A DNA stretch of 64,000 bases. Origin: Coriobacterium glomerans PW2 (lineage in GTDB: Bacteria > Actinomycetota > Coriobacteriia > Coriobacteriales > Coriobacteriaceae). The stretch is from NCBI RefSeq assembly GCF_000195315.1, contig NC_015389.1, forward strand, positions 186,001 through 250,000, given 5' to 3'. Shown piece after piece: positions 1 to 8,978 of the stretch (positions are counted from its first letter, which is position 1; every line of letters starts with the position of its first letter). The translations under genes and the position numbers were made by a program. The notes below the pieces were generated by a model. That model did no database searches. It saw only the letters and a program-made list of their open reading frames with translations, and had not been told where the DNA came from.

Positions 1-1
1 C

Positions 2-967
2 TTTTTGAATTTTATCGCCGACGCAGGGTATTACTTTCTTCCGATTTATCTAGCGGCTTCAGCTGCAAGGAAATTCCGCTGTAACATGTATATGGCAATG
101 TTTTTAGGCGGGATTCTTCTGCACCCAAGCTTTTCAGCACTTGGAAAGTCCGGAGACTTCATATCGGTCTTAAATCTCCCCGTTCGTGTTGTGACATATT
201 CATCTTCTGTGATTCCAATTGTGATGATAGTGTTTACATATTCCTTCGTAGAGCAGTTTCTCGAAAAAAGACTGCCATCAGCGATCAAATTTATCGCAAA
301 ACCACTTTGCTCGTTGATGATAATGGCTCCTTTGTCATTTCTAGTCCTCGGCCCGCTTGGCAGCTTTTTAGGTGATGTAATCGTAGGAGGACTTCTTGCT
401 ATTCAACAAATTGCACCTTGGATTTTACCAATGGTCATTGGTGCATTCATGCCATTTTTAGTGATGACTGGAATGCATTACAGTCTGCTTCCGGCTTATG
501 TCAGTTCTTTGTCATCGCTCGGCTACGAAACCGTCATAGGGCCGGGAAACCTGCCTTCAAATATCGCACAAGGTGCCGCTTGCCTATGCGTGTCCCTTAA
601 ATCTAGAAATCGGGAATTCAAACAACTTTCCATTACTTCTGGAATATCAGCCTTACTCGGAATCACTGAACCAGCCTTGTTCGGAGTGAATCTCAGACTG
701 AAGAAACCCCTGATAGCAATTGCCATCGGCGGCGGAATGGGTGGCTTGTATGCTGGCATTACAGGCGTGATGCGCTTCGGAGGTGGAGGTGCTGGATTAG
801 CAGCGCTTGGTCTTTATGTGGGCGAGAATCCTTTAAATATTCTGAATGCTCTTGTTTCATGCGTGATTGCCTTCCTCGTGACTTTTCTTTTGACATGGTT
901 CATTGGGTTCGATGATATTTCGACTGAGGTATCAGACGAAGGGTCCAAGACAGCCGTTGCTTCCTAA
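2..967 (+). CDS. PTS sugar transporter EIIC domain, 3' part of gene (beta-glucoside/EIIBC type)
   Basis: This is the C-terminal part of a phosphotransferase-system membrane permease (EIIC, glucose/beta-glucoside superfamily), which moves a sugar through the membrane while it is phosphorylated. The reading frame is open to the left edge and a TTG at position 5 is internal, so the gene starts outside the window. The visible 321 residues hold the family's 'DAGYYFLPIYLAASAARKF' block, several membrane segments and the conserved GITEPALFG loop near residues 220-228. The protein ends about 20 residues after the last helix, so no fused EIIA domain follows. The gene is visibly more AT-rich than its neighbours, which may mean recent acquisition. 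The sugar cannot be told from this fragment. Confidence 0.85.
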   Translation, partial: FLNFIADAGYYFLPIYLAASAARKFRCNMYMAMFLGGILLHPSFSALGKSGDFISVLNLPVRVVTYSSSVIPIVMIVFTYSFVEQFLEKRLPSAIKFIAKPLCSLMIMAPLSFLVLGPLGSFLGDVIVGGLLAIQQIAPWILPMVIGAFMPFLVMTGMHYSLLPAYVSSLSSLGYETVIGPGNLPSNIAQGAACLCVSLKSRNREFKQLSITSGISALLGITEPALFGVNLRLKKPLIAIAIGGGMGGLYAGITGVMRFGGGGAGLAALGLYVGENPLNILNALVSCVIAFLVTFLLTWFIGFDDISTEVSDEGSKTAVAS

Positions 968-1156
968 CCGGAATTTAAGGGGAGATGCATTATAGTGGTC
1001 GCGCGCCTTTTCTTGTCAGGCAATAACGACCCTGCTGGAGATCGCGCGCAGGTCCGATCTTGGGCGCGCAAACGTGCTACAGTTTTTCGGTACGCGTCGG
1101 CAGAGTGTTTCCCCGTCTTTCCCGCCATGCGGACACGGGTGCAGGAAGGATTTCCC

Positions 1157-3037
1157 ATGTGCGGATTCGTCGGATTCACCGGCACGCTCGATATGGAGCA
1201 GGATGCGAGAGCCGAGGTTCTCGAGGCTATGATGAACCGCATCATCCACCGCGGCCCCGATATGGGCGGCCAATACTTCTCAGACGATGTCGCACTCGGC
1301 TTCCGCCGACTTTCGATCTTGGATCTCTCCGAGGCCGGAGCCCAGCCGATGGGCAACGAGGAGGGCACGGTCCAAGTTGTGTTCAACGGCGAGATCTACA
1401 ACTTCCGGGAGCTGCGCGCCGAGCTCGAGGCCGCCGGATACGTCTTTCACAGCAACACGGACACCGAAGTGCTCGTCCACGGTTACGAGGCGTGGAGCGA
1501 GACTCTCGTCGATCACCTGCGCGGCATGTACAGCTTCGTCGTGTACGACAGCAGGCGCCGTCGCCTGTTCGGCGCGCGCGACATCTTCGGCATCAAGCCG
1601 TTCTACTGGTACCGCACGCCCGGTGAAAACGAGCTGCTGTTCGGAAGCGAGATCAAGGGTTTTCTCGAGCACCCTCACTTCGTGAAAGCGGTGAATCGCG
1701 CGGCGTTGCGCCCCTATCTCACGCTGCAGTATCCCGCGACCGAGGAGACGTTCTTCGCTGGAGTGTTCAAGCTTCCGGCGGCGCACTGTTTCACGTTTGA
1801 GCTTGAAACAGGCGCGATGAACATCCGTCGTTACTGGGACTGTGATTTCTCTGAGGTCGACAAGCCGTTCGAGCGCTACGTCGAGGAGCTCGACGCGCAG
1901 GTTCGCGAGAGCGTGTCCGCGCACCGCATCGCCGATGTCAAGGTGGGATCGTTCCTGTCAGGGGGCGTGGATTCCAGCTACATCACCGCGTGCCTCATGC
2001 CGGACAGCACCTTCTCGGTGGGCTTCGACTATCAGGGGTTCAATGAAACGGATTATGCGGCCGAGCTGTCGGAGAGACTGGGTATCACCAACCACCGGAA
2101 GATGGTGAGCGCCGAGGAGTTTTTCCAAGCTCTTCCCGACATCCAATATCATATGGATGAGCCCCAGTCGAATCTTTCGAGCGTGCCGCTGTACTTCTTG
2201 GCTCAGATGGCCGCCGAGCAGGTGACCGTCGTCCTTTCGGGCGAAGGCGCAGACGAGCTGTTCGCCGGATATGAATGGTACGAGGACACTCCACCGATGG
2301 CGGGCTTCAAACGGGCGATGCCTCTCTCTGTGCGCCGCGCGCTCGGCAAGCTGGCCGCGCGGTTGCCGCATGTGAAGGGTCGCAGCTTCCTTCTGAAATG
2401 CGCTGAGGTTCCCGAGCGCTGGTATGTTGGGCAGGCGTTCGTCTACGACACCGATGAGGCGGACGCGATATTGAAGCGCGACTACGATAGGGGCCCGGAC
2501 GCCTTCGAGCTCTGTGCGCCCGTCTATGAGAGGGCGAAGTGCTATCGGGAGCTGTCCAAAAAGCAATATCTCGACATGAATATGTGGCTGCCCGGGGACA
2601 TTCTGCTCAAGGCCGACAAGATGTGCATGGCGCATTCGCTTGAGCTGCGCGTTCCCTTCTTGGACCGCAAGGTGATGGCGCTCGCGGAGCGCGTCCCCGA
2701 ACGGTTCCGCGTGAACGAACACGGCAACAAGCAGGTGCTGAGACATGCTGCAAACCGGATTCTTCCCGATGAGTGGGCCACGCGCCCCAAGAAGGGCTTT
2801 CCCGTGCCCTTTAGATTCTGGCTGCGTGAGCCGAGGTACCGCGATATGGTGAAGGCCTACTTCTCGGCTGACTGGGCACGTGAGTTCTTCGACACCGACA
2901 AGCTGATGAGCCTGCTTGACGACCATTTCGAGGGCAAGGCGATGAACCAGCGCAAGATCTACACCGCCCTCGTGTTCCTCATCTGGTACAAGCGGTTCTT
3001 CATCGACGAGTCCCGGTCGCATCCGGCAGCAGCCTGA
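1157..3037 (+). CDS. asnB: Glutamine-hydrolysing asparagine synthetase
   Basis: A 626-residue enzyme that makes asparagine from aspartate, ATP and glutamine. The start is fixed by the chemistry: the ATG at 1157 is followed directly by TGC, giving the Met-Cys-Gly-Phe N-terminus whose Cys becomes the glutaminase nucleophile after Met removal. An AGGAAGGA ribosome binding site lies at 1142-1149. The class II glutamine amidotransferase domain covers about residues 1-210. The synthetase domain follows, with the PPi-loop SGGVDSS at 268-274. The gene stands alone on the plus strand and converges with the MurE-type ligase, leaving only 15 bp between the stops. In this family some members amidate other substrates, so the asparagine role is by homology. 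Confidence 0.93.
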   Translation: MCGFVGFTGTLDMEQDARAEVLEAMMNRIIHRGPDMGGQYFSDDVALGFRRLSILDLSEAGAQPMGNEEGTVQVVFNGEIYNFRELRAELEAAGYVFHSNTDTEVLVHGYEAWSETLVDHLRGMYSFVVYDSRRRRLFGARDIFGIKPFYWYRTPGENELLFGSEIKGFLEHPHFVKAVNRAALRPYLTLQYPATEETFFAGVFKLPAAHCFTFELETGAMNIRRYWDCDFSEVDKPFERYVEELDAQVRESVSAHRIADVKVGSFLSGGVDSSYITACLMPDSTFSVGFDYQGFNETDYAAELSERLGITNHRKMVSAEEFFQALPDIQYHMDEPQSNLSSVPLYFLAQMAAEQVTVVLSGEGADELFAGYEWYEDTPPMAGFKRAMPLSVRRALGKLAARLPHVKGRSFLLKCAEVPERWYVGQAFVYDTDEADAILKRDYDRGPDAFELCAPVYERAKCYRELSKKQYLDMNMWLPGDILLKADKMCMAHSLELRVPFLDRKVMALAERVPERFRVNEHGNKQVLRHAANRILPDEWATRPKKGFPVPFRFWLREPRYRDMVKAYFSADWAREFFDTDKLMSLLDDHFEGKAMNQRKIYTALVFLIWYKRFFIDESRSHPAAA

Positions 3038-3052
3038 ATCTCAGGCGTCGTT

Positions 3053-4609
3053 CTAGCTCTCGAGATGGCGGCGCGCCAACTCGAGATCGCTGGCGATTCT
3101 GGCGTATCCATCGGAGCGCCGCTGCCGATGCTCATCCCCTTTGGCGAGTAGAAGCACCAAGGCAGGTCCCTCGTGCGACCTCGCCGCTTCGAAAGCGCGT
3201 TCGACCGCCTGCTCGCGATTGACAACGATCTCGAAAGCGGTACCGGTTGGCGTGTTGTCGGCGAGCTGCGCGCAGATGTCCTCGACGCGCTCGCCGCCGG
3301 GATCGTCTTCGGTGTAGATGAGCAGATCTGCCGATTTGCCAGCGATCCGAGGCAGTTCGTGACGCCGATCAAATGCTTTGTCGCCCGGCGCGCCGAATAC
3401 CGCGATGACGTAGCGATCGGGATACTCGGATTCGATCGACTCGAACAGCAAGCGGAACGACAGCTCGTTATGTGCATAGTCCACGAGCGACACGATGCGA
3501 CCGTCGGGGGAGCGGAAGCGCTCCATGCGCCCGGGAACGCGCGCCCGCGAGAGCCCCGTCGCGATCGCGGTGTAGTCGACGCCCAGCTCGCGGGCGAGGG
3601 CTGCCGCCGCGAGCGCGTTGTCGACATTGAACAGGCCTGACATGCCCAGAGCGATCTCGTGCCGCCGCGCGCGCTCGACGATATCGAAGCCGATGTGCTC
3701 TGACGCGACCGAGATCTGGTCGGCACGCAGATCCGCGTCTGTGCGCCGCGAGCTGATCGTGACGAGTTTGCCCGCCGTTTGGGCGCGCTTGAGCACCTCG
3801 ACAAGATGATCGGTATCCAGATTCACCACGGCTGTTTCGCTCTGATCAAAGATCCTGAGCTTGCTTGCCAGGTAGTCCTCGAAGTTCGGATGCTCGATCG
3901 GGGAGATGTGGTCGCTTCCGATATTCAAAAAGCAACCGACGTCCAGCGTGATTCCCAGGACGCGATCGTACTTGAGCGCTTGGCTCGACACCTCCATGAT
4001 CATCACGCTGCGTCCCGAGTCGACGGTGTTGCGCAGGTGACGCCATAGGTCCGGTGCCTCGGGGGTGGTGTTATGGCTCTCGTGCCGCTCGACGCCGTCA
4101 TCGACCTCGATGGACCCAACCATCGAGGGCTCCATGCCCGCAGCTCTGAGAATCGAGCGCAGCATGAACGTGACGGTGGTCTTTCCCTTCGTGCCCGTGA
4201 CGCCGACGATCCGAAGGGCGCGATCCGGGTGCCCGTAGATGATCGGAGCGATGAGTGCCATGGACGCGCGCAGGTCGGACACTATGAGGCCGGGCGTATC
4301 GGGTGCCGCCGCAGCGAGTTCCGCGGGTGCGCTGAGATCGCAGGCTGGTGCCGCCGCCTGCGTCTGGCACAGGAACGCCGATGCTCCGCGTCGGATGGCC
4401 GCCGTGAGGTATGCCGGTTTGAAGGCGGCGCCCTTGCAGACGAAGAGATTGTCCATCTCGGTCGCTCGCGAGTCTATCGACATGCCGCGCACGAGTGCGG
4501 GCCCTCCGGTGACGCGGCAGGCGATGCCCCGCACCCTCAGCTCGTTCGCGAGCAGCTCGAGCGTGACGGTCGGCGTGCCCGGGCGGGCTGAGTCAGCTGT
4601 GCGAGTCAT
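3053..4609 (-). CDS. murE: MurE-type UDP-N-acetylmuramyl-tripeptide synthetase (diamino acid uncertain)
   Basis: A cytoplasmic Mur ligase of 518 residues that adds the third amino acid to UDP-MurNAc-dipeptide. It has the MurE N-terminal substrate domain, the ATP loop GTKGKTT at 139-145 (GTNGKTT in many relatives), the TTPEAPD motif and the EVSS segment, followed by the ligase C-terminal domain. Where meso-diaminopimelate enzymes carry DNPR, this protein reads D-D-P-G (in YTEDDPGGE), so the added residue may be lysine, ornithine or another diamino acid rather than DAP. The ATG at 4609 is preferred over an upstream one at 4642 because GGAAGGA sits 4 bases before it. It is transcribed alone and its 3' end abuts asnB. 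Confidence 0.85.
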   Translation of the reverse strand: MTRTADSARPGTPTVTLELLANELRVRGIACRVTGGPALVRGMSIDSRATEMDNLFVCKGAAFKPAYLTAAIRRGASAFLCQTQAAAPACDLSAPAELAAAAPDTPGLIVSDLRASMALIAPIIYGHPDRALRIVGVTGTKGKTTVTFMLRSILRAAGMEPSMVGSIEVDDGVERHESHNTTPEAPDLWRHLRNTVDSGRSVMIMEVSSQALKYDRVLGITLDVGCFLNIGSDHISPIEHPNFEDYLASKLRIFDQSETAVVNLDTDHLVEVLKRAQTAGKLVTISSRRTDADLRADQISVASEHIGFDIVERARRHEIALGMSGLFNVDNALAAAALARELGVDYTAIATGLSRARVPGRMERFRSPDGRIVSLVDYAHNELSFRLLFESIESEYPDRYVIAVFGAPGDKAFDRRHELPRIAGKSADLLIYTEDDPGGERVEDICAQLADNTPTGTAFEIVVNREQAVERAFEAARSHEGPALVLLLAKGDEHRQRRSDGYARIASDLELARRHLES

Positions 4610-4782
4610 GGGATCCTTCCCGAACGATAAAACGGTTCTCAACGCATTGTATCCGTGTGCGCGCCCCCAAGACTCGTTCGCTTCGGATCTGCACGATTTG
4701 CGCTGCGTCCGTCTCCGGACGGCGAGTTTGGTCGAAAAACGGAGCGGAATGACTCGGCGGGGCGAGCGGTCGGTGACGCCTC

Positions 4783-5463
4783 TCAGCGCGCCCGCCAGTA
4801 TGCGATGGCGATCTGCGTGCGACTTTTAAGGTGCAGCTTTGCCAGGATCATGCTGATATGGTTGCGCACCGTTCCCTCGCCCATGTAGGCGGCGGCCGCT
4901 ATCTCGCGGTTATCGAGCCCCCGCGCGATACCGAGCACCACCTCGAACTCGCGGTCGCTGAGCGCGCCGAACGGAGCGGGACGCGCAGACGCGGCACCGT
5001 CGGTCGAAGCGCGTCGCGAGGCGCTCTCCGTCCTGCGAGAATCCGCCCGATCGGGGACTTGCAGAAGCGAGATGTGCTCGAGCACCTCGCCCTCGAGCAC
5101 GCTTTGTCCCTGCATGACCGCCCGCAGCGCCGGCGGGATGGAGGCGACATCCTGCTTGATGAGGTAGCCCCGCGCGCCGGCGCGCAGGGCGCGCACGATG
5201 TACTCCTCATCGGAGAAGGTGGTCAGAAACACGATGCGCGCATTCGGCGTCGCGTAAAGGATCGACTCGGCGGCGGAGAGCCCGTCGCGGCCCGGCATCT
5301 GAATGTCCATAAGCACGATGTCCGGCCCCAGCTCGCCGAAGAGCCGGATCGCGTCGTCGCCGTCCAGGCCCGTGCCCACGACCTCGATGTCGTTCTGCGC
5401 TTCGAGGATGACCCGCAGCGCATCGCACACCTGACGGTCGTCGTCTGCTATGACGATTTTCAT
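4783..5463 (-). CDS. NarL/LuxR-family response regulator
   Basis: A 226-residue DNA-binding response regulator. The receiver domain spans about residues 1-120, with acidic residues D7-D9, the phospho-acceptor Asp at 53 in 'LMDIQMPG' and the conserved switch Thr and Lys further on. A LuxR-type helix-turn-helix occupies about 165-226 (LSDREFEVVLGIARG...VRNH...KLHLKSRTQ). A linker of some 40 residues rich in Ser, Arg and Ala separates the two. Its ATG overlaps the stop of the upstream histidine kinase by ATGA, so the two are translationally coupled. The likely target is the divergent ABC exporter next to the kinase. Confidence 0.93.
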   Translation of the reverse strand: MKIVIADDDRQVCDALRVILEAQNDIEVVGTGLDGDDAIRLFGELGPDIVLMDIQMPGRDGLSAAESILYATPNARIVFLTTFSDEEYIVRALRAGARGYLIKQDVASIPPALRAVMQGQSVLEGEVLEHISLLQVPDRADSRRTESASRRASTDGAASARPAPFGALSDREFEVVLGIARGLDNREIAAAAYMGEGTVRNHISMILAKLHLKSRTQIAIAYWRAR

Positions 5464-6665
5464 TGACGGCTTTCCTCCTCCGTCGTGGGTTTGGGGATCG
5501 TGACAAAGACGCGAAATCCCGACGTGCAGCCGGGGTCGTCGAGCGCTTCAGCCGCCGCGCCGGCGCTCAGATGGCCTCCGAGCGCCTCGACGCGCTCGCG
5601 CATCGAGGCGAGCCCCATCCCCTCCGCAGGTGCCTCGGAGGGCCCCGATCCGTTGTTGGAGATGATGAGCTGGAAGAACGCGGGATGCTCGAGGCATCGC
5701 ACGCGGATCAGATCGGCGTCGCTGTGGCGCAGCGCATTCGAGATCGCCTCACGCGCGATCGCGAGCAGACAGGACGCGACCGCGGCGGGGACCCGATCGA
5801 CGGAGATGTCGGCTCGCACGCCAACCGCGGTGCCATGCGTGATGTCTTCGGCGATTCTTCGCATCTGGCCCGCGAGATCAATGGAGTCCTCGCGCAGCGC
5901 GTGAACGCTCGCCCGCACGGTCTCAAGGGTCGAGGCGAGTGTCGCCTCGACATCCGTGAAGTCCGCCTGCACGCGCGGCTCGCCCTCATGCGCGACGCGC
6001 AGCGCTTCGACCTGCAACACGGCGCGGGTGAGCAGATGGCCCGCGCTGTCGTGGATCTCCCGGGCGATCCGCGCGCGTTCCGACAAGGTCGCGACCTGCG
6101 CCTCCAAGCTCTGTCGATCGATGAGATCCCGATTGCGCTCCTCGAGCGCGAATGCGCGGGCCGCGAGATCATCGCGCTCACGACGGTTGCGCCGCCGCTG
6201 CGCGATGGTCTGGGAGGTGCGCAGCGAGCACAGCAGCGCGATCGCGCACAGGCATATCGTGAGCACGAGCGACAGCGGGTGCGATCCCGCGTCGCGCGTG
6301 CCGGCCGCTTCGCTCTCGCGCGCCAGGGCCACCGCGAGCGGCGCCGCGACGATCACGCAGAGCACCCGGGATCTGCTGCGCGCCAGATCATAGAGGGCAA
6401 GTGGCGTGAGGGAAACGGCGGGCGGAGCGAACAGGGCAAGCGCGCACCAGGCGACGGGCAAGACGTCGGACAGGGCGGCGGCCATCTTCTTGAGCGGGCT
6501 GGCGCCGCCGGGCGCGATCCGCGCGGGTTCGCGGAGCACCTCGACGAGTGCCGCGATGATGATCGCGCAGCACAGCGTCGCGACCGCCCCGGCATCGATC
6601 GCGGTGAGCGCGAGGACCCCGCCGCAGCATATGAGCACGATCGTCTTGTCGAGAAGTCGCTCCAT
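5460..6665 (-). CDS. Membrane sensor histidine kinase (NarX/DesK-type, HisKA_3)
   Basis: A 401-residue sensor kinase. Hydrophobic segments in the first 150 residues form a small membrane anchor without a large extracellular sensor domain. A coiled coil (about 155-195) leads to the dimerisation helix with phospho-acceptor His205 in the motif REIHDSAGHLL, and a HATPase_c domain follows with an N-box (AISNALRHSDA) and a GMGL glycine loop. It phosphorylates the co-transcribed LuxR regulator. The genes are divergent from an ABC exporter, the layout of B. subtilis LnrJK-LnrLMN and similar intramembrane-sensing resistance modules. The signal is unknown. Confidence 0.92.
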   Translation of the reverse strand: MERLLDKTIVLICCGGVLALTAIDAGAVATLCCAIIIAALVEVLREPARIAPGGASPLKKMAAALSDVLPVAWCALALFAPPAVSLTPLALYDLARSRSRVLCVIVAAPLAVALARESEAAGTRDAGSHPLSLVLTICLCAIALLCSLRTSQTIAQRRRNRRERDDLAARAFALEERNRDLIDRQSLEAQVATLSERARIAREIHDSAGHLLTRAVLQVEALRVAHEGEPRVQADFTDVEATLASTLETVRASVHALREDSIDLAGQMRRIAEDITHGTAVGVRADISVDRVPAAVASCLLAIAREAISNALRHSDADLIRVRCLEHPAFFQLIISNNGSGPSEAPAEGMGLASMRERVEALGGHLSAGAAAEALDDPGCTSGFRVFVTIPKPTTEEESRQ

Positions 6666-6779
6666 GCCCGCATTGTACGACAGCGCACGCTCTTACCGCT
6701 CAGAGTCGGCCGAACCGTGACAAAACTCACTTCCCCGTGTGTGTGCGATGCTCCAGACTGGGTACAGCAATCGGATCAG

Positions 6780-6816
6780 GTCCGCGCGCTCGACTGGCCA
6801 TCACAGCCGAGCGGAC
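6780..6816. promoter_or_regulatory. Imperfect inverted repeat upstream of the ABC exporter
   Basis: In the 174-bp region between the divergent kinase and exporter genes, GTCCG...CGCTCG (6780-6792) is matched by CGAGCGGAC (6808-6816), with a 15-base spacer and a bulge. It lies 24 bases before the exporter start codon. It could be an operator for the adjacent LuxR regulator or an mRNA hairpin near the ribosome binding site. The sequence alone does not decide. Confidence 0.25.
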
Positions 6817-6839
6817 AGGATCGAGGGAAAGAGGGTTCC

Positions 6840-7778
6840 ATGGAAGATGTCGTTCTCGTCGAGGATCTCGTCAAGCGCTACGGTGATCTCATCGCGCTCG
6901 ATCATTTCGATCTGCGCATCGCGCCCGGGGAGATCTTCGGTTTGCTGGGGCCGAACGGCTCGGGCAAGACGACGGCCATCAACTGCATGCTTTCGCTGCT
7001 GAGCTTCGACGCCGGAAAGGTGTGCCTGTTCGGTGAGGACATGCAACCGACACGCTACGATCTCAAGGCGCGCATCGGCGTCGTCCCGCAGGAGGTCGCC
7101 GTCTTCGACGAGCTCACGGTTCAGGAGAACATCGACTACTTCTGCTCGCTGTACGTCGCCGGGAGCGCGCGTCGCCGGGCGCTTGTGGGTCAGGCCGTAG
7201 AATTCGTGGGGCTCGAGGAGTACCGGAGGTTTCGTCCGAGGAAGCTCTCGGGCGGTCTGCTCCGCCGCCTGAACATCGCCTGCGGCATCGCGCACCGCCC
7301 AGACCTCATCTTCTTCGATGAGCCGACCGTCGCCGTCGATCCGCAGAGCAGAGGTGCCATCCTGGCGGGCATCGAAGAGCTGCGCGACGAGGGCGCGACG
7401 ATCCTGTACACGAGCCACTACATGGAGGAGGTCGAGCAGATCTGCGGCCGCATCATGATCATGGACGCGGGCCGCGCCCTAGTGCAGGGCACCGGCGATG
7501 AGCTCAAGCGCATGATCTCGACCGGGGAGCGCATCGTCGTCGAGGTCGGCGAGGCTCCCGAGTCGGTGCTCGCATCCCTGCGAGCGCTCGGACACGTCCT
7601 CACCGCCGAGCTCGCGTCCGACACGCTCATCGTCTCCTGTGAGACGAGCCCGCACAATCTCGTCGATGTGCTCGGCGTCCTGCAGGCGGCCGGGGTGGCG
7701 ATGGGCCGCATCTATTCTGAGCCGCCCACCTTGAACGATGTGTTCCTTGAGATTACCGGCCGCGAGCTCAGAGAGTAG
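6840..7778 (+). CDS. ABC transporter ATP-binding protein (Lnr/drug-export type)
   Basis: A 312-residue nucleotide-binding subunit that powers the two membrane proteins encoded next. Walker A is GPNGSGKTT (37-45), the signature is LSGGL (136-140) in place of LSGGQ, and Walker B with catalytic Glu is LIFFDEP (156-162). About 90 residues at the C-terminus form the extra domain usual in DrrA/CcmA-type exporters. The ATG at 6840 follows GAGGG and is the start at which family similarity begins. The open frame extends far upstream but that part is antisense to the kinase. It forms an operon with two ABC-2 permeases and probably exports an antibiotic or lipid-like compound. Confidence 0.92.
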   Translation: MEDVVLVEDLVKRYGDLIALDHFDLRIAPGEIFGLLGPNGSGKTTAINCMLSLLSFDAGKVCLFGEDMQPTRYDLKARIGVVPQEVAVFDELTVQENIDYFCSLYVAGSARRRALVGQAVEFVGLEEYRRFRPRKLSGGLLRRLNIACGIAHRPDLIFFDEPTVAVDPQSRGAILAGIEELRDEGATILYTSHYMEEVEQICGRIMIMDAGRALVQGTGDELKRMISTGERIVVEVGEAPESVLASLRALGHVLTAELASDTLIVSCETSPHNLVDVLGVLQAAGVAMGRIYSEPPTLNDVFLEITGRELRE

Positions 7779-7787
7779 GCGGGGGTC

Positions 7788-8978
7788 ATGTGGACCACGT
7801 ACGCGATGACGGTTCGCGTTATGCTGCGAACGCCGCGAACGCTTTTCTGGGTGCTCTTCTTTCCTCTCCTTCTTTCGACAGGCTTCTTTTTCATATTCTC
7901 GAGCGTGCGAACCGAGGGCGCGGTCAAGCCCGTGCCGGTCGCCATCGTCCGGGATGGGAGGTGGGACGGCTCTGCGTTCGCGCAGGTAATCGACGGCATG
8001 ACGAAACTGTCGGGGGCCGGTCTGCTCGGGGTGCGCGAGGTCGGTGACGCGGCAGCGGGTGCGAGGCTCCTGCGCGCCGGCGAGGTCGACGGCGTCTTCG
8101 AGGTGGACGGCACCGGTGAGCCGACGCTCACGATCGGCCCATCCTCGGGATCGTCGGGCTCCCCGAGCGTCTCTGATTTGAACACGGCTATCCTCAAGAT
8201 GCTGGCGAGCTCATACGTGCAGCACGCGTGGCTTCTGCGCGGCATCGCGGCGCAGGATCCCGCCGCCCTCGCCGATTTTGCGAAGACGCGCCATGCGCTG
8301 GAGAGCCGCGCCTCCATCAGACGCGTCTCGCTCACCCATGTCGCTCCCGATCCAGCGGCGCGCTATTTTTATGCCCTGCTGGCGATGGCGACGATGCTGG
8401 CTGCTCAGCTGGCATCGAGCGCGGTGGGCGAGGCTCAGCCCAATATCTCGCGGCTCGGGGCACGCCGCGGCATCGGCGGCATCTCGCGGGCCCGACAGCT
8501 CATCGGGGCGCTCCTGGGTGCCTGGACGGTCTCGTTTCTATGCGGCGGGGTGCTCGTCGGCTATCTTCGGCTGGTATGTGGTGTCGATTTCGGCGGTCGG
8601 GATGCGCTTTGTCTGGTGGCGGTCGGGGTGGGATCGCTCGTGGCGAGCGCCGTCGGAGGGCTGCTCGGCTCTCTGCCCATACCCGGGGGCCGCGGCGCGC
8701 GCGAGGCCGTCATCTCCGCTGTCACGCTGCTGCTCTCGGCCTTCACCGGACTCTACGGAGATTCGACGATGGCGTTCGCCGATCGAGTCGCCCGAGCGGT
8801 GCCGCTCGCCGCCTGGCTCAACCCGGTGAAGCTCATCTCGGATGTGTTCTACTCCCTGTACTGCTATGACGCGCTCGCACCGTTCACCTGGCGTCTGATC
8901 GCATGCTTGGGCTGGGCTGTCGTGCTGCTCGTGGCGGCAACTCGATTTTTCAGGAGGCAGCGCTATGAACATCTTTAG
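7788..8978 (+). CDS. ABC-2 type permease, first subunit
   Basis: A 396-residue membrane protein of the ABC-2 (YhgE/LnrM-like) exporter class. One helix near residues 20-40 (LFWVLFFPLLLSTGFFF) is followed by an extracytoplasmic domain of about 170 residues, then about five helices from residue 200 onward. This is the layout in which the large outer loop lies between helices 1 and 2. The start ATG is 9 bp after the ATPase stop. Its 3' end overlaps the next permease by 14 bp, so the two are made together and probably form a heterodimeric channel driven by the ATPase. Confidence 0.88.
   Translation: MWTTYAMTVRVMLRTPRTLFWVLFFPLLLSTGFFFIFSSVRTEGAVKPVPVAIVRDGRWDGSAFAQVIDGMTKLSGAGLLGVREVGDAAAGARLLRAGEVDGVFEVDGTGEPTLTIGPSSGSSGSPSVSDLNTAILKMLASSYVQHAWLLRGIAAQDPAALADFAKTRHALESRASIRRVSLTHVAPDPAARYFYALLAMATMLAAQLASSAVGEAQPNISRLGARRGIGGISRARQLIGALLGAWTVSFLCGGVLVGYLRLVCGVDFGGRDALCLVAVGVGSLVASAVGGLLGSLPIPGGRGAREAVISAVTLLLSAFTGLYGDSTMAFADRVARAVPLAAWLNPVKLISDVFYSLYCYDALAPFTWRLIACLGWAVVLLVAATRFFRRQRYEHL

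Noticed and set aside
968-1156. T-box leader before asnB
   Set aside because: The conserved T-box sequence and a terminator stem are absent. Only weak -10-like sequences (TATAGT near 985, TACAGT near 1076) are seen.
5463-6839. Open frame upstream of the exporter ATPase
   Set aside because: It is antisense to the histidine kinase. Such long antisense frames are common in GC-rich genes. The ATG at 6840 with its ribosome site is the real start.
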